Part shown: positions 1-6,064 of the stretch, in pieces | How positions within the stretch are numbered: the stretch's first letter is position 1 | Layout of the letters: the number at the start of each line of letters is the position of its first letter | Assembly (NCBI GenBank): GCA_946414115.1 | Contig: CAMKNF010000074.1 | Location: 1-9,165 of the forward strand | Source of the DNA: an uncultured Ruminococcus sp. | GTDB taxonomy: Bacteria; Bacillota; Clostridia; Oscillospirales; Acutalibacteraceae | Length of the DNA: 9,165 nt | Direction: 5' to 3' | Made by a program: the position numbers and the translations under genes | The notes under the pieces: generated by a model | What the model was told of the DNA's origin: nothing | The model's database searches: none | What the model saw: the letters and a program-made list of their open reading frames with translations, nothing else

Positions 1-45
1 CCACCGAGATCTACACTCTTTCCCTACACGACGCTCTTCCGATCT
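1..45 (+). other. Illumina TruSeq P5 adapter remnant (artefact)
   Basis: These 45 bases match, from memory, the last 45 bases of the 58-base TruSeq universal adapter, ending in the ligation end GCTCTTCCGATCT. They are library-construction sequence left on the end of an assembled contig, not genomic DNA. The reading frame of the first gene runs open through the adapter, so an automatic caller could extend the protein into it. Bases 1-45 should be masked, and this edge treated as a true contig end. Confidence 0.97.
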
Positions 46-46
46 A

Positions 47-298
47 ATTTCACCTGTAAATGTTGAGGCGGCGGCATTTATTATGGCTCCCGAAGCAATG
101 AAGGTTCCCGTTGAACAGCAGAGTGCTGTTGCAGAAAAGTTTGCAGAAGAAAATCTTTCGGCATTCAATGCCGCACAGAACGGCTACGTTGACGGAATCG
201 TTGAAGAAGGACAGCTCCGTCAGACTCTTATTTCTGCTCTTGATATGCTTTCAGGCAAGCGTGTTCCCACTCTTTCAAAGAAACATTCAACAATTTAA
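47..298 (+). CDS. Carboxyltransferase subunit (12S/MmdA-type), C-terminal fragment
   Basis: Only the last 83 residues are present; the 5' part is lost at the contig end, where adapter sequence abuts it. The fragment reads ISPVNVEAAAFIMAPEAM at its start and ends ALDMLSGKRVPTLSKKHSTI. The segment with AAQNGYVDGIV (residues about 50-60 of the fragment) resembles the family's AAERGYVDDVI segment, and an LRxxLIxALxML helix follows, as in the C-terminal end of acyl-CoA carboxyltransferases such as methylmalonyl-CoA decarboxylase alpha or the transcarboxylase 12S subunit. These enzymes move a carboxyl group between an acyl-CoA and biotin. The assignment rests on these short segments plus the next two genes, a biotin carrier and an OadA/5S protein. 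Which acyl-CoA is used cannot be read from this fragment. The ATG at 83 is an internal Met, not the start. Confidence 0.75.
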   Translation: MSPVNVEAAAFIMAPEAMKVPVEQQSAVAEKFAEENLSAFNAAQNGYVDGIVEEGQLRQTLISALDMLSGKRVPTLSKKHSTI

Positions 299-312
299 GA
301 TATATTCATATT

Positions 313-338
313 GTAGTGAGCGTCGCCCTCGTCGCTCA
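313..338. repeat. REP-like intergenic palindrome, copy 1
   Basis: In the 88-base gap between the carboxyltransferase and the biotin carrier gene, GTAGTGA leads into an imperfect palindrome. TGAGCG at 317-322 pairs with CGCTCA at 333-338, a T-T mismatch follows, and CG/CG continues around a short CCCT-type loop. There is no U-tract, so it is not a normal terminator. A second palindrome with the same GTAGTGA lead-in lies at 4919-4942. I infer a dispersed palindromic unit; alternatively it is an mRNA-processing or stability hairpin between the two cistrons. Confidence 0.45.
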
Positions 339-386
339 AATATCATAATTGATTTATAAACTTGTTAAAATAAAGGGGAAATTAAA

Positions 387-755
387 ATGAAGAATTTAAG
401 AATCACAGTAAACGGCACAGCATATGACGTTCAGGTTGAAGAACTCGGCTCATCTTCCGCTCCTGCAGCAGCACCCACAGCCGCTCCCGCTGCAGCTCCT
501 GCTCCTGCTGCAAAACCCGCAGCTCCTGCCGGTGCAGCAGGTTCCGTTGTCGTTAAAGCTCCTATGCCCGGTACTGTTGTAAACGTAGTAGTTTCAGCAG
601 GTCAGGCTGTCAAGGCAGGCGACGATCTCGTATTTATTGAAGCTATGAAGATGGAAACTCCCGTAAAGGCTCCCCAGGACGGCACTGTCGCAACTATTGA
701 TGTTGCAAAGGGCGAGTCTGTTGACTCAGGTAAGGTTTTAGTAACTCTTAACTAA
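387..755 (+). CDS. Biotin carboxyl carrier protein (transcarboxylase 1.3S-type)
   Basis: This 122-residue protein carries the biotin that shuttles a carboxyl group between the two carboxyltransferase subunits encoded on either side. Residues 1-20 contain KxxITVNGTAYDV, the N-terminal segment seen in transcarboxylase 1.3S and related carriers. Residues 21-52 form an Ala/Pro-rich flexible linker, and residues 53-122 are a biotinyl domain with EAMKMETP at 85-92, making Lys88 the biotinylation site. Length and layout closely match the Propionibacterium 1.3S subunit (123 residues). The ATG at 387 follows an AAGGGGA ribosome site (373-379) at good spacing. It ends 28 bases before the preferred start of the next gene and is almost surely co-transcribed with it. 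The name accB is often used loosely for such proteins, but nothing here points to fatty acid synthesis. Confidence 0.93.
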   Translation: MKNLRITVNGTAYDVQVEELGSSSAPAAAPTAAPAAAPAPAAKPAAPAGAAGSVVVKAPMPGTVVNVVVSAGQAVKAGDDLVFIEAMKMETPVKAPQDGTVATIDVAKGESVDSGKVLVTLN

Positions 756-768
756 TTAATAACTGACG

Positions 769-774
769 AAAGGG
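769..774 (+). promoter_or_regulatory. Ribosome binding site that decides the oadA/5S start
   Basis: GAAAGGG directly abuts the first in-frame ATG at 775, leaving no spacer, but sits 9 bases ahead of the second ATG at 784. Normal Shine-Dalgarno spacing therefore favours 784, giving the N-terminus MAKKIRITETALRD, which also fits the family better than the longer form with the extra MSK. Confidence 0.6.
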
Positions 775-783
775 ATGTCCAAA

Positions 784-2187
784 ATGGCAAAGAAAATCAG
801 AATCACCGAAACTGCCCTGCGTGACGCTCATCAGTCACTTATAGCTACAAGAATGACAACAGAGGAAATGCTCCCCATTCTTGATAAGCTTGACAAAATC
901 GGTTATTATTCACTCGAATGCTGGGGCGGAGCAACATACGATGCTTGCCTTCGTTTCCTGAATGAAGACCCGTGGGAAAGACTTCGTACAATCAAGGACC
1001 ATTGTCCTAACACAAAGCTCCAGATGCTTTTCAGAGGTCAGAATATGCTCGGTTACCGTCACTATGCCGATGACTGCGTTGAATACCTTGTTCAGTGTTC
1101 GATTGCAAACGGTATTGACATTATCCGTATTTTTGACGCTCTCAATGATATTAAGAATTTGCAGACAGCTATCAAGGCGGCTAAAAAAGAGGGCGGTCAC
1201 GCTCAAGTTGCAATCAGCTACACAACAGGCCCTGTTTTTACTGATGAGTACTATGTTGAGTACGCAAAGAGAATTGCAGACGCCGGCGCTGACTCAATCT
1301 GCATTAAGGATATGGCGGCTCTTCTTACACCGTCAAAGACAGAAAGTCTTGTAAAGGCTATCAAAGCTGCTCTTCCCGAAATGCCCTTACAGCTCCATAC
1401 TCACTATACATCAGGTCTAGCTTCAATGTGTCTGTTAAAGGGCGTTGAAGCAGGTGCTGACGGTATCGATACAGCAATCAGTCCCCTTGCACTCGGCACA
1501 TCACACGCTCCCACAGAGTCTATGGTTGCCGCTTTACAGGGCACTGAATTTGATACAGGTCTTGACATTAAAGCACTTGCAGAAATCCGTGCTTACTTTA
1601 TGACTCTTCGTGAAAAATACATTGAATCGGGACTGCTCGACCCCAAGATGCTTGCAACAGATGCAAAGGCTCTTATCTATCAGGTTCCCGGCGGTATGCT
1701 TTCAAACCTTCTTTCACAGCTTAAGCAGGCAGGCAGAGAGGATGACCTCGACAAAGTGCTTGAGGAAGTTCCGAGAGTAAGAGAGGATTCTGGTTATCCG
1801 CCTCTTGTAACTCCCACATCACAGATTGTCGGCACACAGGCTGTATTCAATGTAATCACAGGCGAGCGCTACAAGATGTGCACAAACGAGTTCAAAGGTC
1901 TTGTAGCAGGCGAATATGGCACAACACCAATGCCTATCGACCCCGAATTCCAGAAGAAGATTATCGGCGACAAAAAGGTTATCAACTGCCGTCCTGCCGA
2001 TTTACTCGAGCCCGAGCTTGATAAGCTCAGAAGCGAAATCTCCGAGTGGATGGAACAGCCCGAGGACGTTCTTTCATACGCACAGTTCCCGAAGGTTGCT
2101 CTTGACTTCTTCGAAAAGAGAAGAAATGCCAAGGCTGGCATCAACGGTGACAAGCTCGACAAAGAAAATATGGTTCACCCCGTTTAA
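784..2187 (+). CDS. oadA: Stand-alone carboxyltransferase, OadA / transcarboxylase 5S type
   Basis: This 467-residue protein (470 if the ATG at 775 is used) belongs to the pyruvate carboxyltransferase/OadA family, which transfers a carboxyl group between biotin and pyruvate/oxaloacetate. An HMGL-like TIM barrel occupies about residues 5-270. It shows TETALRDAHQS at 8-18 (metal-binding Asp14), CIKDMA at 173-178 (Lys175, the carbamylated lysine in relatives) and LHTH at 204-207 (metal His205 and His207). The conserved PLVTPTSQIVGTQAV block follows at about 338-352. The protein lacks the fused C-terminal biotin domain of classic OadA or PycB, consistent with the separate carrier gene just upstream. 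Two activities are possible: the 5S subunit of a soluble transcarboxylase, or the alpha subunit of a sodium-pumping decarboxylase whose membrane subunits are elsewhere. It is the last gene of its transcription unit, with a terminator 15 bases after the stop. Confidence 0.93.
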   Translation: MAKKIRITETALRDAHQSLIATRMTTEEMLPILDKLDKIGYYSLECWGGATYDACLRFLNEDPWERLRTIKDHCPNTKLQMLFRGQNMLGYRHYADDCVEYLVQCSIANGIDIIRIFDALNDIKNLQTAIKAAKKEGGHAQVAISYTTGPVFTDEYYVEYAKRIADAGADSICIKDMAALLTPSKTESLVKAIKAALPEMPLQLHTHYTSGLASMCLLKGVEAGADGIDTAISPLALGTSHAPTESMVAALQGTEFDTGLDIKALAEIRAYFMTLREKYIESGLLDPKMLATDAKALIYQVPGGMLSNLLSQLKQAGREDDLDKVLEEVPRVREDSGYPPLVTPTSQIVGTQAVFNVITGERYKMCTNEFKGLVAGEYGTTPMPIDPEFQKKIIGDKKVINCRPADLLEPELDKLRSEISEWMEQPEDVLSYAQFPKVALDFFEKRRNAKAGINGDKLDKENMVHPV

Positions 2188-2202
2188 CATTTTAACAATT
2201 AA

Positions 2203-2230
2203 GCTCCTCCGATTTTCGGGGGAGCATTTT
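2203..2230 (+). terminator. Intrinsic terminator after the biotin-enzyme cluster
   Basis: GCTCCTCCG (2203-2211) pairs with CGGGGGAGC (2217-2225) over 9 bp with one T-G wobble and an ATTTT loop, followed by ATTTT. The U-tract is short and interrupted, but the stem is GC-rich and lies just after the oadA stop. It separates this unit from the zinc-ribbon gene downstream. Confidence 0.85.
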
Positions 2231-2265
2231 GTGTGTATTATTAAGTAAAAAATTATTATCGGGTA

Positions 2266-2294
2266 TTGATACGGTTAAGATTTTATGATAATAT
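2266..2294 (+). promoter_or_regulatory. Candidate sigma-A promoter for the zinc-ribbon/metY/isp unit
   Basis: TTGATA (2266-2271) and TAATAT (2289-2294) are separated by 17 bases in a very AT-rich stretch just after the terminator, leaving a leader of about 30 bases before the ATG at 2331. The -35 matches the consensus at 5 of 6 positions and the -10 at 4 of 6. In such AT-rich DNA other -10 choices exist, for example TATGAT at 2284, so the exact position is uncertain. Confidence 0.4.
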
Positions 2295-2330
2295 ATTATT
2301 GTATAAATTTGTTTATTGAAAGGCTTTAAT

Positions 2331-2837
2331 ATGAAATATTGTAAAAAATGCAAACACCTGCACAATGACAGCGAGGAATTATGCACTGCCTGCAAAAAGC
2401 CTCTTTATGAAATTACCGATGAAAACACACCTGTATACATAATGTCCGCAGGCGGTTTTGAGCTTCAGCGTATAAAAACTGCACTGGAGGATAGTAAAAT
2501 TCCCTGCGACAGTATTCCGCAGAAGTATACAACCTCTGCAAAGGCTGTAACGGGATACGACTCATCATATCAGGATATTATGGTGCCCTATGCCGCTTAT
2601 GAAAAGGCTTACGACGTTTTAATCGGAATCGGTGCAATAAAGGACGGTAATGAGGAGATTATTGACGATACCGACAATTCCGAGTATAACGCCGAAATGG
2701 AAGAGTTTGAACAAATGGATTCCAAAAAGCGTCTGATAGTACGAATAGTATCTGCAATTTTTCTGATAATGATTTTTGCATTTGTTATATACGGAACCGA
2801 CTTTATAACAGGTTTTATTAAAGGTCTTTTCTCATAA
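2331..2837 (+). CDS. Zinc-ribbon membrane protein with a DUF2007-like domain, function unknown
   Basis: The protein has 168 residues. Cys4, Cys7, Cys18 and Cys21 form a CX2C-X10-CX2C zinc ribbon. Residues about 36-101 (FELQRIKTALEDSKIPCD through QDIMVPYAAYEKAYDVL) resemble the DUF2007 'putative signal-transducing' fold, in which a helix ahead of a short 'gIp' turn and a 'VPxxxxxxA' motif recur. Residues 108-135 are acidic and probably flexible. A single membrane helix lies at about 136-156 near the C-terminus. The ATG at 2331 is chosen because GAAAGG (2318-2323) sits 7 bases upstream; an in-frame TTG at 2316 overlaps that ribosome site and is unlikely. No enzymatic motif is visible. The protein probably sits at the inner membrane with its ribbon in the cytoplasm. 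The domain call is by pattern recognition only. Confidence 0.75.
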   Translation: MKYCKKCKHLHNDSEELCTACKKPLYEITDENTPVYIMSAGGFELQRIKTALEDSKIPCDSIPQKYTTSAKAVTGYDSSYQDIMVPYAAYEKAYDVLIGIGAIKDGNEEIIDDTDNSEYNAEMEEFEQMDSKKRLIVRIVSAIFLIMIFAFVIYGTDFITGFIKGLFS

Positions 2838-2888
2838 TTTAATGAAACTTTACCACTCAAAATTTTATGATAACGGAGATAAAATATT

Positions 2889-4160
2889 ATGAAAATCGAA
2901 ACAAAATGCCTTCATTCAGGCTATGAACCAAAAAACGGAGAGCCAAGACAGATTCCTGTTTATCAGAGCACAACATTCAAATATGATACCAGCGATGAAA
3001 TGGGTAAGCTTTTTGATCTTGAAGCAAACGGATATTTTTACACAAGACTTCAGAATCCCACAAATGACGCAGTAGCTGCAAAAATAGCCGATTTAGAGGG
3101 CGGCGTTGCAGGAATGCTTACATCAAGCGGACAAGCGGCTAACTTCTTTGCACTGTTCAATATCTGCGAAGCAGGCAGTCACATTGTGGCGTCCTCGTCA
3201 ATCTACGGCGGTACATTCAATCTGCTCGGCGTTACAATGAAGAAGATGGGAATCGAGTGCACATTTGTTGACCAGAATCTTCCCGAAGAAGAGCTGGCAA
3301 AGGCTTTCAAGCCCAACACAAGAGCCGTTTTCGGCGAAACTATTACAAATCCGACTGTATCGATACTTGACATTGAAAAGTTCGCTCGCCTTGCACATTC
3401 TCACGGTGTTCCGCTTATTGTTGACAACACCTTTGCAACTCCGATTAACTGTCAGCCGATAAAGTGGGGAGCTGACATTGTAACTCACTCCACTACAAAA
3501 TATATGGACGGTCACGCAGTCGGCGTCGGCGGTGCAATTGTTGACAGCGGCAACTTCGACTGGCTTGCTCACGCTGACAAATACCCCGGACTTACAACTC
3601 CCGACGACTCGTATCACGGCATTGTTTATGCCGAAAAATTCGGTAAGCTCGGCTACATTACAAAAGCAACCTCACAGCTTATGCGTGACCTCGGTTCAAT
3701 CCAGTCACCGCAGAATGCTTTTTACCTTATGAACGGACTTGAGTCACTCCACGTAAGAATGCAGCGCCACTGCGAGAATGCACTCGCAATCGCAAAATTC
3801 CTCAAATCAAACGACAAGGTTGCGTGGGTTGATTATCCCAACCTCGAGGGTGACAAGTATTACGACCTTGCACAGAAGTATCTTCCCAACGGCTCGTGCG
3901 GAGTGCTTGCTTTCGGCTTAAAGGGCGGCAGAGAGCAGTCAATCAAGTTTATGGACAGCTTAAAGCTTGCCGCAATTGCAACTCACGTAGCAGATGCAAA
4001 AACATGTCTGCTTCACCCTGCAAGTCACACTCACCGTCAGATGACCGAGGAACAGCTCATTGAAGCAGGTGTTGCACCCGACCTCATCCGTCTTTCGGTC
4101 GGTCTTGAAAATGTCGATGACTTAATCGACGACTTAAAGCAGGCTTTTGATAAAGTTTAA
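2889..4160 (+). CDS. metY: O-acetylhomoserine sulfhydrylase (aminocarboxypropyltransferase)
   Basis: This 423-residue enzyme of the Cys/Met-metabolism PLP family (aspartate aminotransferase fold) makes homocysteine from O-acetylhomoserine and sulfide, the direct route to methionine, in the cytoplasm. Visible motifs are YTRLQNPT at 51-58, SSGQAAN at 79-85, VDNTFATP at 178-185 and HSTTKYMDGH at 200-209, where Lys204 is the expected PLP Schiff-base lysine. HPASHTHRQ near residues 375-385 is the family's C-terminal 'HPAST(T)H' element. Length about 420 favours MetY over the shorter MetB/MetC (about 380). The start at 2889 has GGAG at 2875-2878. No SAM riboswitch or T-box fits in the 51-base gap upstream, so any sulfur control must act at the upstream promoter or elsewhere. 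ispD follows after 26 bases. Confidence 0.94.
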   Translation: MKIETKCLHSGYEPKNGEPRQIPVYQSTTFKYDTSDEMGKLFDLEANGYFYTRLQNPTNDAVAAKIADLEGGVAGMLTSSGQAANFFALFNICEAGSHIVASSSIYGGTFNLLGVTMKKMGIECTFVDQNLPEEELAKAFKPNTRAVFGETITNPTVSILDIEKFARLAHSHGVPLIVDNTFATPINCQPIKWGADIVTHSTTKYMDGHAVGVGGAIVDSGNFDWLAHADKYPGLTTPDDSYHGIVYAEKFGKLGYITKATSQLMRDLGSIQSPQNAFYLMNGLESLHVRMQRHCENALAIAKFLKSNDKVAWVDYPNLEGDKYYDLAQKYLPNGSCGVLAFGLKGGREQSIKFMDSLKLAAIATHVADAKTCLLHPASHTHRQMTEEQLIEAGVAPDLIRLSVGLENVDDLIDDLKQAFDKV

Positions 4161-4186
4161 GTTGATTAATTAACGGAGGGTACATT

Positions 4187-4888
4187 ATGTCAGCTTACGT
4201 ATCGGCTATAATTGTAGCGGCAGGCGGCTCGGTAAGAATGGGCATTGCCGACAGCAAGCAGTTTATTCCGCTCTTGTCACGCCCTGCAATTGAATACACT
4301 CTTAAGGCTTTCCAGAATTGCTATCTGATAAAGGAAATAATTGTTGTCTGCCGTGAACAGGATAAGCAGAGAATACAGACCATAGTTGATGAAAACGGCT
4401 TTTCAAAGGTGAGTAATCTTGTTCTCGGCGGTGCGTCACGTGCAGAGAGCGTTCGCAACGGCGTTGAGGCGGCAAACGAAAAGGCAAAATACTATGCAAT
4501 TCACGACGGTGCACGACCGCTTATTACCGTTGAAGAAATCCAGCGTGTAGTCGAGGCGGCATTTGAAACAGGAGCGGCAACTCTCGGAACGTCAGTCACC
4601 GACACAATTAAAATCGTTGACGGATTCAACAAAATCGAAAGCACTCCCTTGCGTTCACAGCTCCGTGCCGTTCAGACCCCACAGGTTTTTGAATGTGAAT
4701 TGTATAGATTTGCACTTGAAAATGCAGGCGACAATGCGATAAACTTTACAGATGACTGCTCACTCATTGAAAATATGGGCGGTGAAGTTGAGGTTGTAAA
4801 GGGCAGTGTTGAGAATATCAAGCTCACCACCCCGATTGACATTGTAATAGCCGAAAGTATCTTAAAATCAAGGGCAGAACTCGGTTAA
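4187..4888 (+). CDS. ispD: 2-C-methyl-D-erythritol 4-phosphate cytidylyltransferase
   Basis: IspD (233 residues) joins MEP with CTP to form CDP-methylerythritol in the MEP isoprenoid pathway. The nucleotide-binding loop AAGGSVRMG lies at 11-19, followed by Lys24 in SKQF. GGASRAESVRNG is at 81-92, IHDGARPL at 105-112 and AVQTPQVF at 161-168; TDD at 188-190 and the NIKLTTPID segment near 210-218 complete the fold. In E. coli the loop is AAGxGxRM; here Ser15 takes the place of the second Gly, a variant I believe is common in Clostridia. A strong GGAGGG site precedes the ATG. The gene sits between metY (26 bases upstream) and ispF (85 bases downstream) and is probably co-transcribed with both. 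Confidence 0.95.
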   Translation: MSAYVSAIIVAAGGSVRMGIADSKQFIPLLSRPAIEYTLKAFQNCYLIKEIIVVCREQDKQRIQTIVDENGFSKVSNLVLGGASRAESVRNGVEAANEKAKYYAIHDGARPLITVEEIQRVVEAAFETGAATLGTSVTDTIKIVDGFNKIESTPLRSQLRAVQTPQVFECELYRFALENAGDNAINFTDDCSLIENMGGEVEVVKGSVENIKLTTPIDIVIAESILKSRAELG

Positions 4889-4918
4889 TAAATCAGTTTA
4901 GACGTTATTTTTTATTTA

Positions 4919-4942
4919 GTAGTGACATGGCGTGCCGTGTCC
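4919..4942. repeat. REP-like intergenic palindrome, copy 2
   Basis: Between ispD and ispF, GTAGTGA (4919-4925) leads into GACATGGC/GTGCCGTGTC. The arms 4924-4930 and 4935-4941 pair over 7 bp with one T-G wobble and a 4-base CGTG loop. No U-tract follows, so it is unlikely to terminate. The lead-in and the G/C-rich hairpin layout match the element at 313-338, while the stem bases differ. That is what one expects of a palindromic repeat family that keeps pairing by compensatory change, but two copies are thin evidence. Confidence 0.45.
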
Positions 4943-4973
4943 GGATAAACAATCTATTATTAAGGTGAAAGCT

Positions 4974-5441
4974 ATGCGAATCGGTCACGGTTATGACGTT
5001 CATAAATTAACAGAAAACAGAAAGCTTATCCTTGGCGGAGTTGAAATTCCGTTTGAGCTCGGATTGCTCGGTCATTCCGATGCTGACGTGCTTGTTCACG
5101 CAATTATGGATTCTCTTCTCGGAGCAGCCGCCCTTGGCGACATAGGAAAGCTTTTTCCCGATACCGATAAAGCTTTTAAGGGAGCGGACAGCATACTTCT
5201 TTTAAAAGAGGTGTGCAGAGTTTTAAGTGATAACGGCTATAAAATAGTCAATATCGACTCAACCCTGATTGCGCAAAAGCCAAAGCTTAAGGATTATATC
5301 TATTCAATGAGAGAAAATATTGCCTCAGCTTGCAATATTGATATTTCTGCCGTCAGCGTAAAGGCTACAACAGAAGAAAAGCTCGGTTTTACAGGCAGAC
5401 TTGAGGGCATTTCAGCCCACGCAGTATGCCTGATAGACTAA
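4974..5441 (+). CDS. ispF: 2-C-methyl-D-erythritol 2,4-cyclodiphosphate synthase
   Basis: IspF (155 residues, the normal family length) cyclises CDP-methylerythritol phosphate to MEcPP with release of CMP, two steps after IspD. The protein begins MRIGHGYDVH; Asp8, His10 and His42 are the conserved metal ligands. GHSDADV is at 33-39, GDIGKLFPDTD at 56-66, and TTEEKLGFTGR at 132-142 is the signature binding the CTP-derived moiety and phosphates. The ATG at 4974 follows AAGGTG (4962-4967) with a 6-base spacer. A longer reading from 4932 would start within the palindrome at 4919-4942 and add residues the family lacks. ispD and ispF are commonly adjacent or even fused in bacteria, as here. Confidence 0.96.
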   Translation: MRIGHGYDVHKLTENRKLILGGVEIPFELGLLGHSDADVLVHAIMDSLLGAAALGDIGKLFPDTDKAFKGADSILLLKEVCRVLSDNGYKIVNIDSTLIAQKPKLKDYIYSMRENIASACNIDISAVSVKATTEEKLGFTGRLEGISAHAVCLID

Positions 5442-5464
5442 ATCAGTCATTATTTAATATGTAA

Positions 5465-5482
5465 AGTAATATAATTATTACT
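5465..5482. promoter_or_regulatory. AT-rich palindrome containing a perfect -10 box
   Basis: AGTAATATAATTATTACT has 7-bp arms around TAAT and contains the perfect -10 hexamer TATAAT at 5470-5475. It lies 35-52 bases ahead of the zinc-ribbon gene at 5517. No good -35 box is found at 16-18 bases upstream (TCATTA is the best, and it is poor). A promoter overlapped by an operator is possible; so is a chance palindrome in AT-rich DNA. Confidence 0.3.
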
Positions 5483-5516
5483 GACATAAAATTATATTAT
5501 CGGAGGTTTATAAAAA

Positions 5517-6026
5517 ATGAAAACTTGTCCAAAATGTAACACACAGCTTTCTGATGACGCTATGTTCTGCACAAACTGCGGTACTTCGTTCCAGAATGCA
5601 AATCCCCAGCCACAGCAGAACGCTTATCAGAATACACAGCAGACCTATACTCAGCCTGTAGCTCCTGTTGTAAATGTTTATGATCACACTGCTGAATTTG
5701 ATGTACAGGATGTACACGAAAACAAGCTCTTTGCACTTCTTTGCTACATAATGGGAATTATCGGCGTTGTAATTGCACTTCTTGCAAGAAGCTCTGCTAA
5801 ATCGCCTTATCTTTCATTCCACATCAAACAGTCACTCAAGCTCTCAATAACTGCAATGATAATCAGTGTTCTTTCAGTTGTTCTTTGCTGGACTTGTATA
5901 GTTCCTATCGCAGGCGGAGTATGTTCTGTTATTATTCTGGTTGTTCAGATTATCTGCTTTATTCAGACATGCTCAAATAAATCTGTTGAGGCTCCTATCG
6001 TTCGCAGCCTTCCTTTCCTTAAGTAA
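5517..6026 (+). CDS. Zinc-ribbon protein with DUF4870-like membrane domain, function unknown
   Basis: The protein has 169 residues. An N-terminal zinc ribbon uses Cys4, Cys7, Cys18 and Cys21 (CPKC...CTNC). Residues about 25-50 are a Gln/Asn/Pro-rich linker. The rest is a three-helix membrane part: helix 1 at about 71-90 (KLFALLCYIMGIIGVVIALL), a polar loop with SPYLSFHIKQSLKL at 96-109, helix 2 at about 110-126 and helix 3 at about 129-150. The pattern of a helix, then 'SxxxxFHxxQSL', then two more helices is the hallmark of DUF4870-type proteins found widely in Firmicutes; their function is not known to me. The start has CGGAGG (5501-5506). A strong terminator follows the stop, so this is probably a single-gene unit. 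Confidence 0.8.
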   Translation: MKTCPKCNTQLSDDAMFCTNCGTSFQNANPQPQQNAYQNTQQTYTQPVAPVVNVYDHTAEFDVQDVHENKLFALLCYIMGIIGVVIALLARSSAKSPYLSFHIKQSLKLSITAMIISVLSVVLCWTCIVPIAGGVCSVIILVVQIICFIQTCSNKSVEAPIVRSLPFLK

Positions 6027-6034
6027 TCGGATAA

Positions 6035-6064
6035 TTCATACAAAGAACACCTTGTTCATATTAT
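6035..6064 (+). promoter_or_regulatory. Possible promoter inside the terminator for the carboxypeptidase gene
   Basis: TTCATA (6035-6040, 4 of 6 to the -35 consensus) and TATTAT (6059-6064, 5 of 6 to the -10) are 18 bases apart. The -10 is exactly the loop of the terminator hairpin. Transcription would begin at about 6071, giving a leader of roughly 12 bases that keeps the ribosome site but loses the 5' hairpin arm. This is inference from spacing only. Confidence 0.3.

Noticed and set aside
447..540. Repetitive GCT/GCA/CCC tract in the biotin carrier gene, considered as a tandem repeat
   Set aside because: It encodes the Ala/Pro-rich linker common to biotin carriers; there is no fixed repeat unit, so it is low complexity at the protein level rather than a DNA repeat.
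962..1354. Plus-strand 130-codon frame inside the oadA gene
   Set aside because: It is a frame-shifted shadow of oadA, Ser/Leu/Arg-rich without any domain, and has no credible ribosome site.
2838..2888. SAM riboswitch or T-box upstream of metY
   Set aside because: The gap is only 51 bases, far too short, and contains no stem-rich leader or T-box motif.
3198..3617. Minus-strand 139-codon frame within metY
   Set aside because: Antisense shadow of a well-supported PLP enzyme; Cys/Val-rich composition typical of reverse-strand readings.
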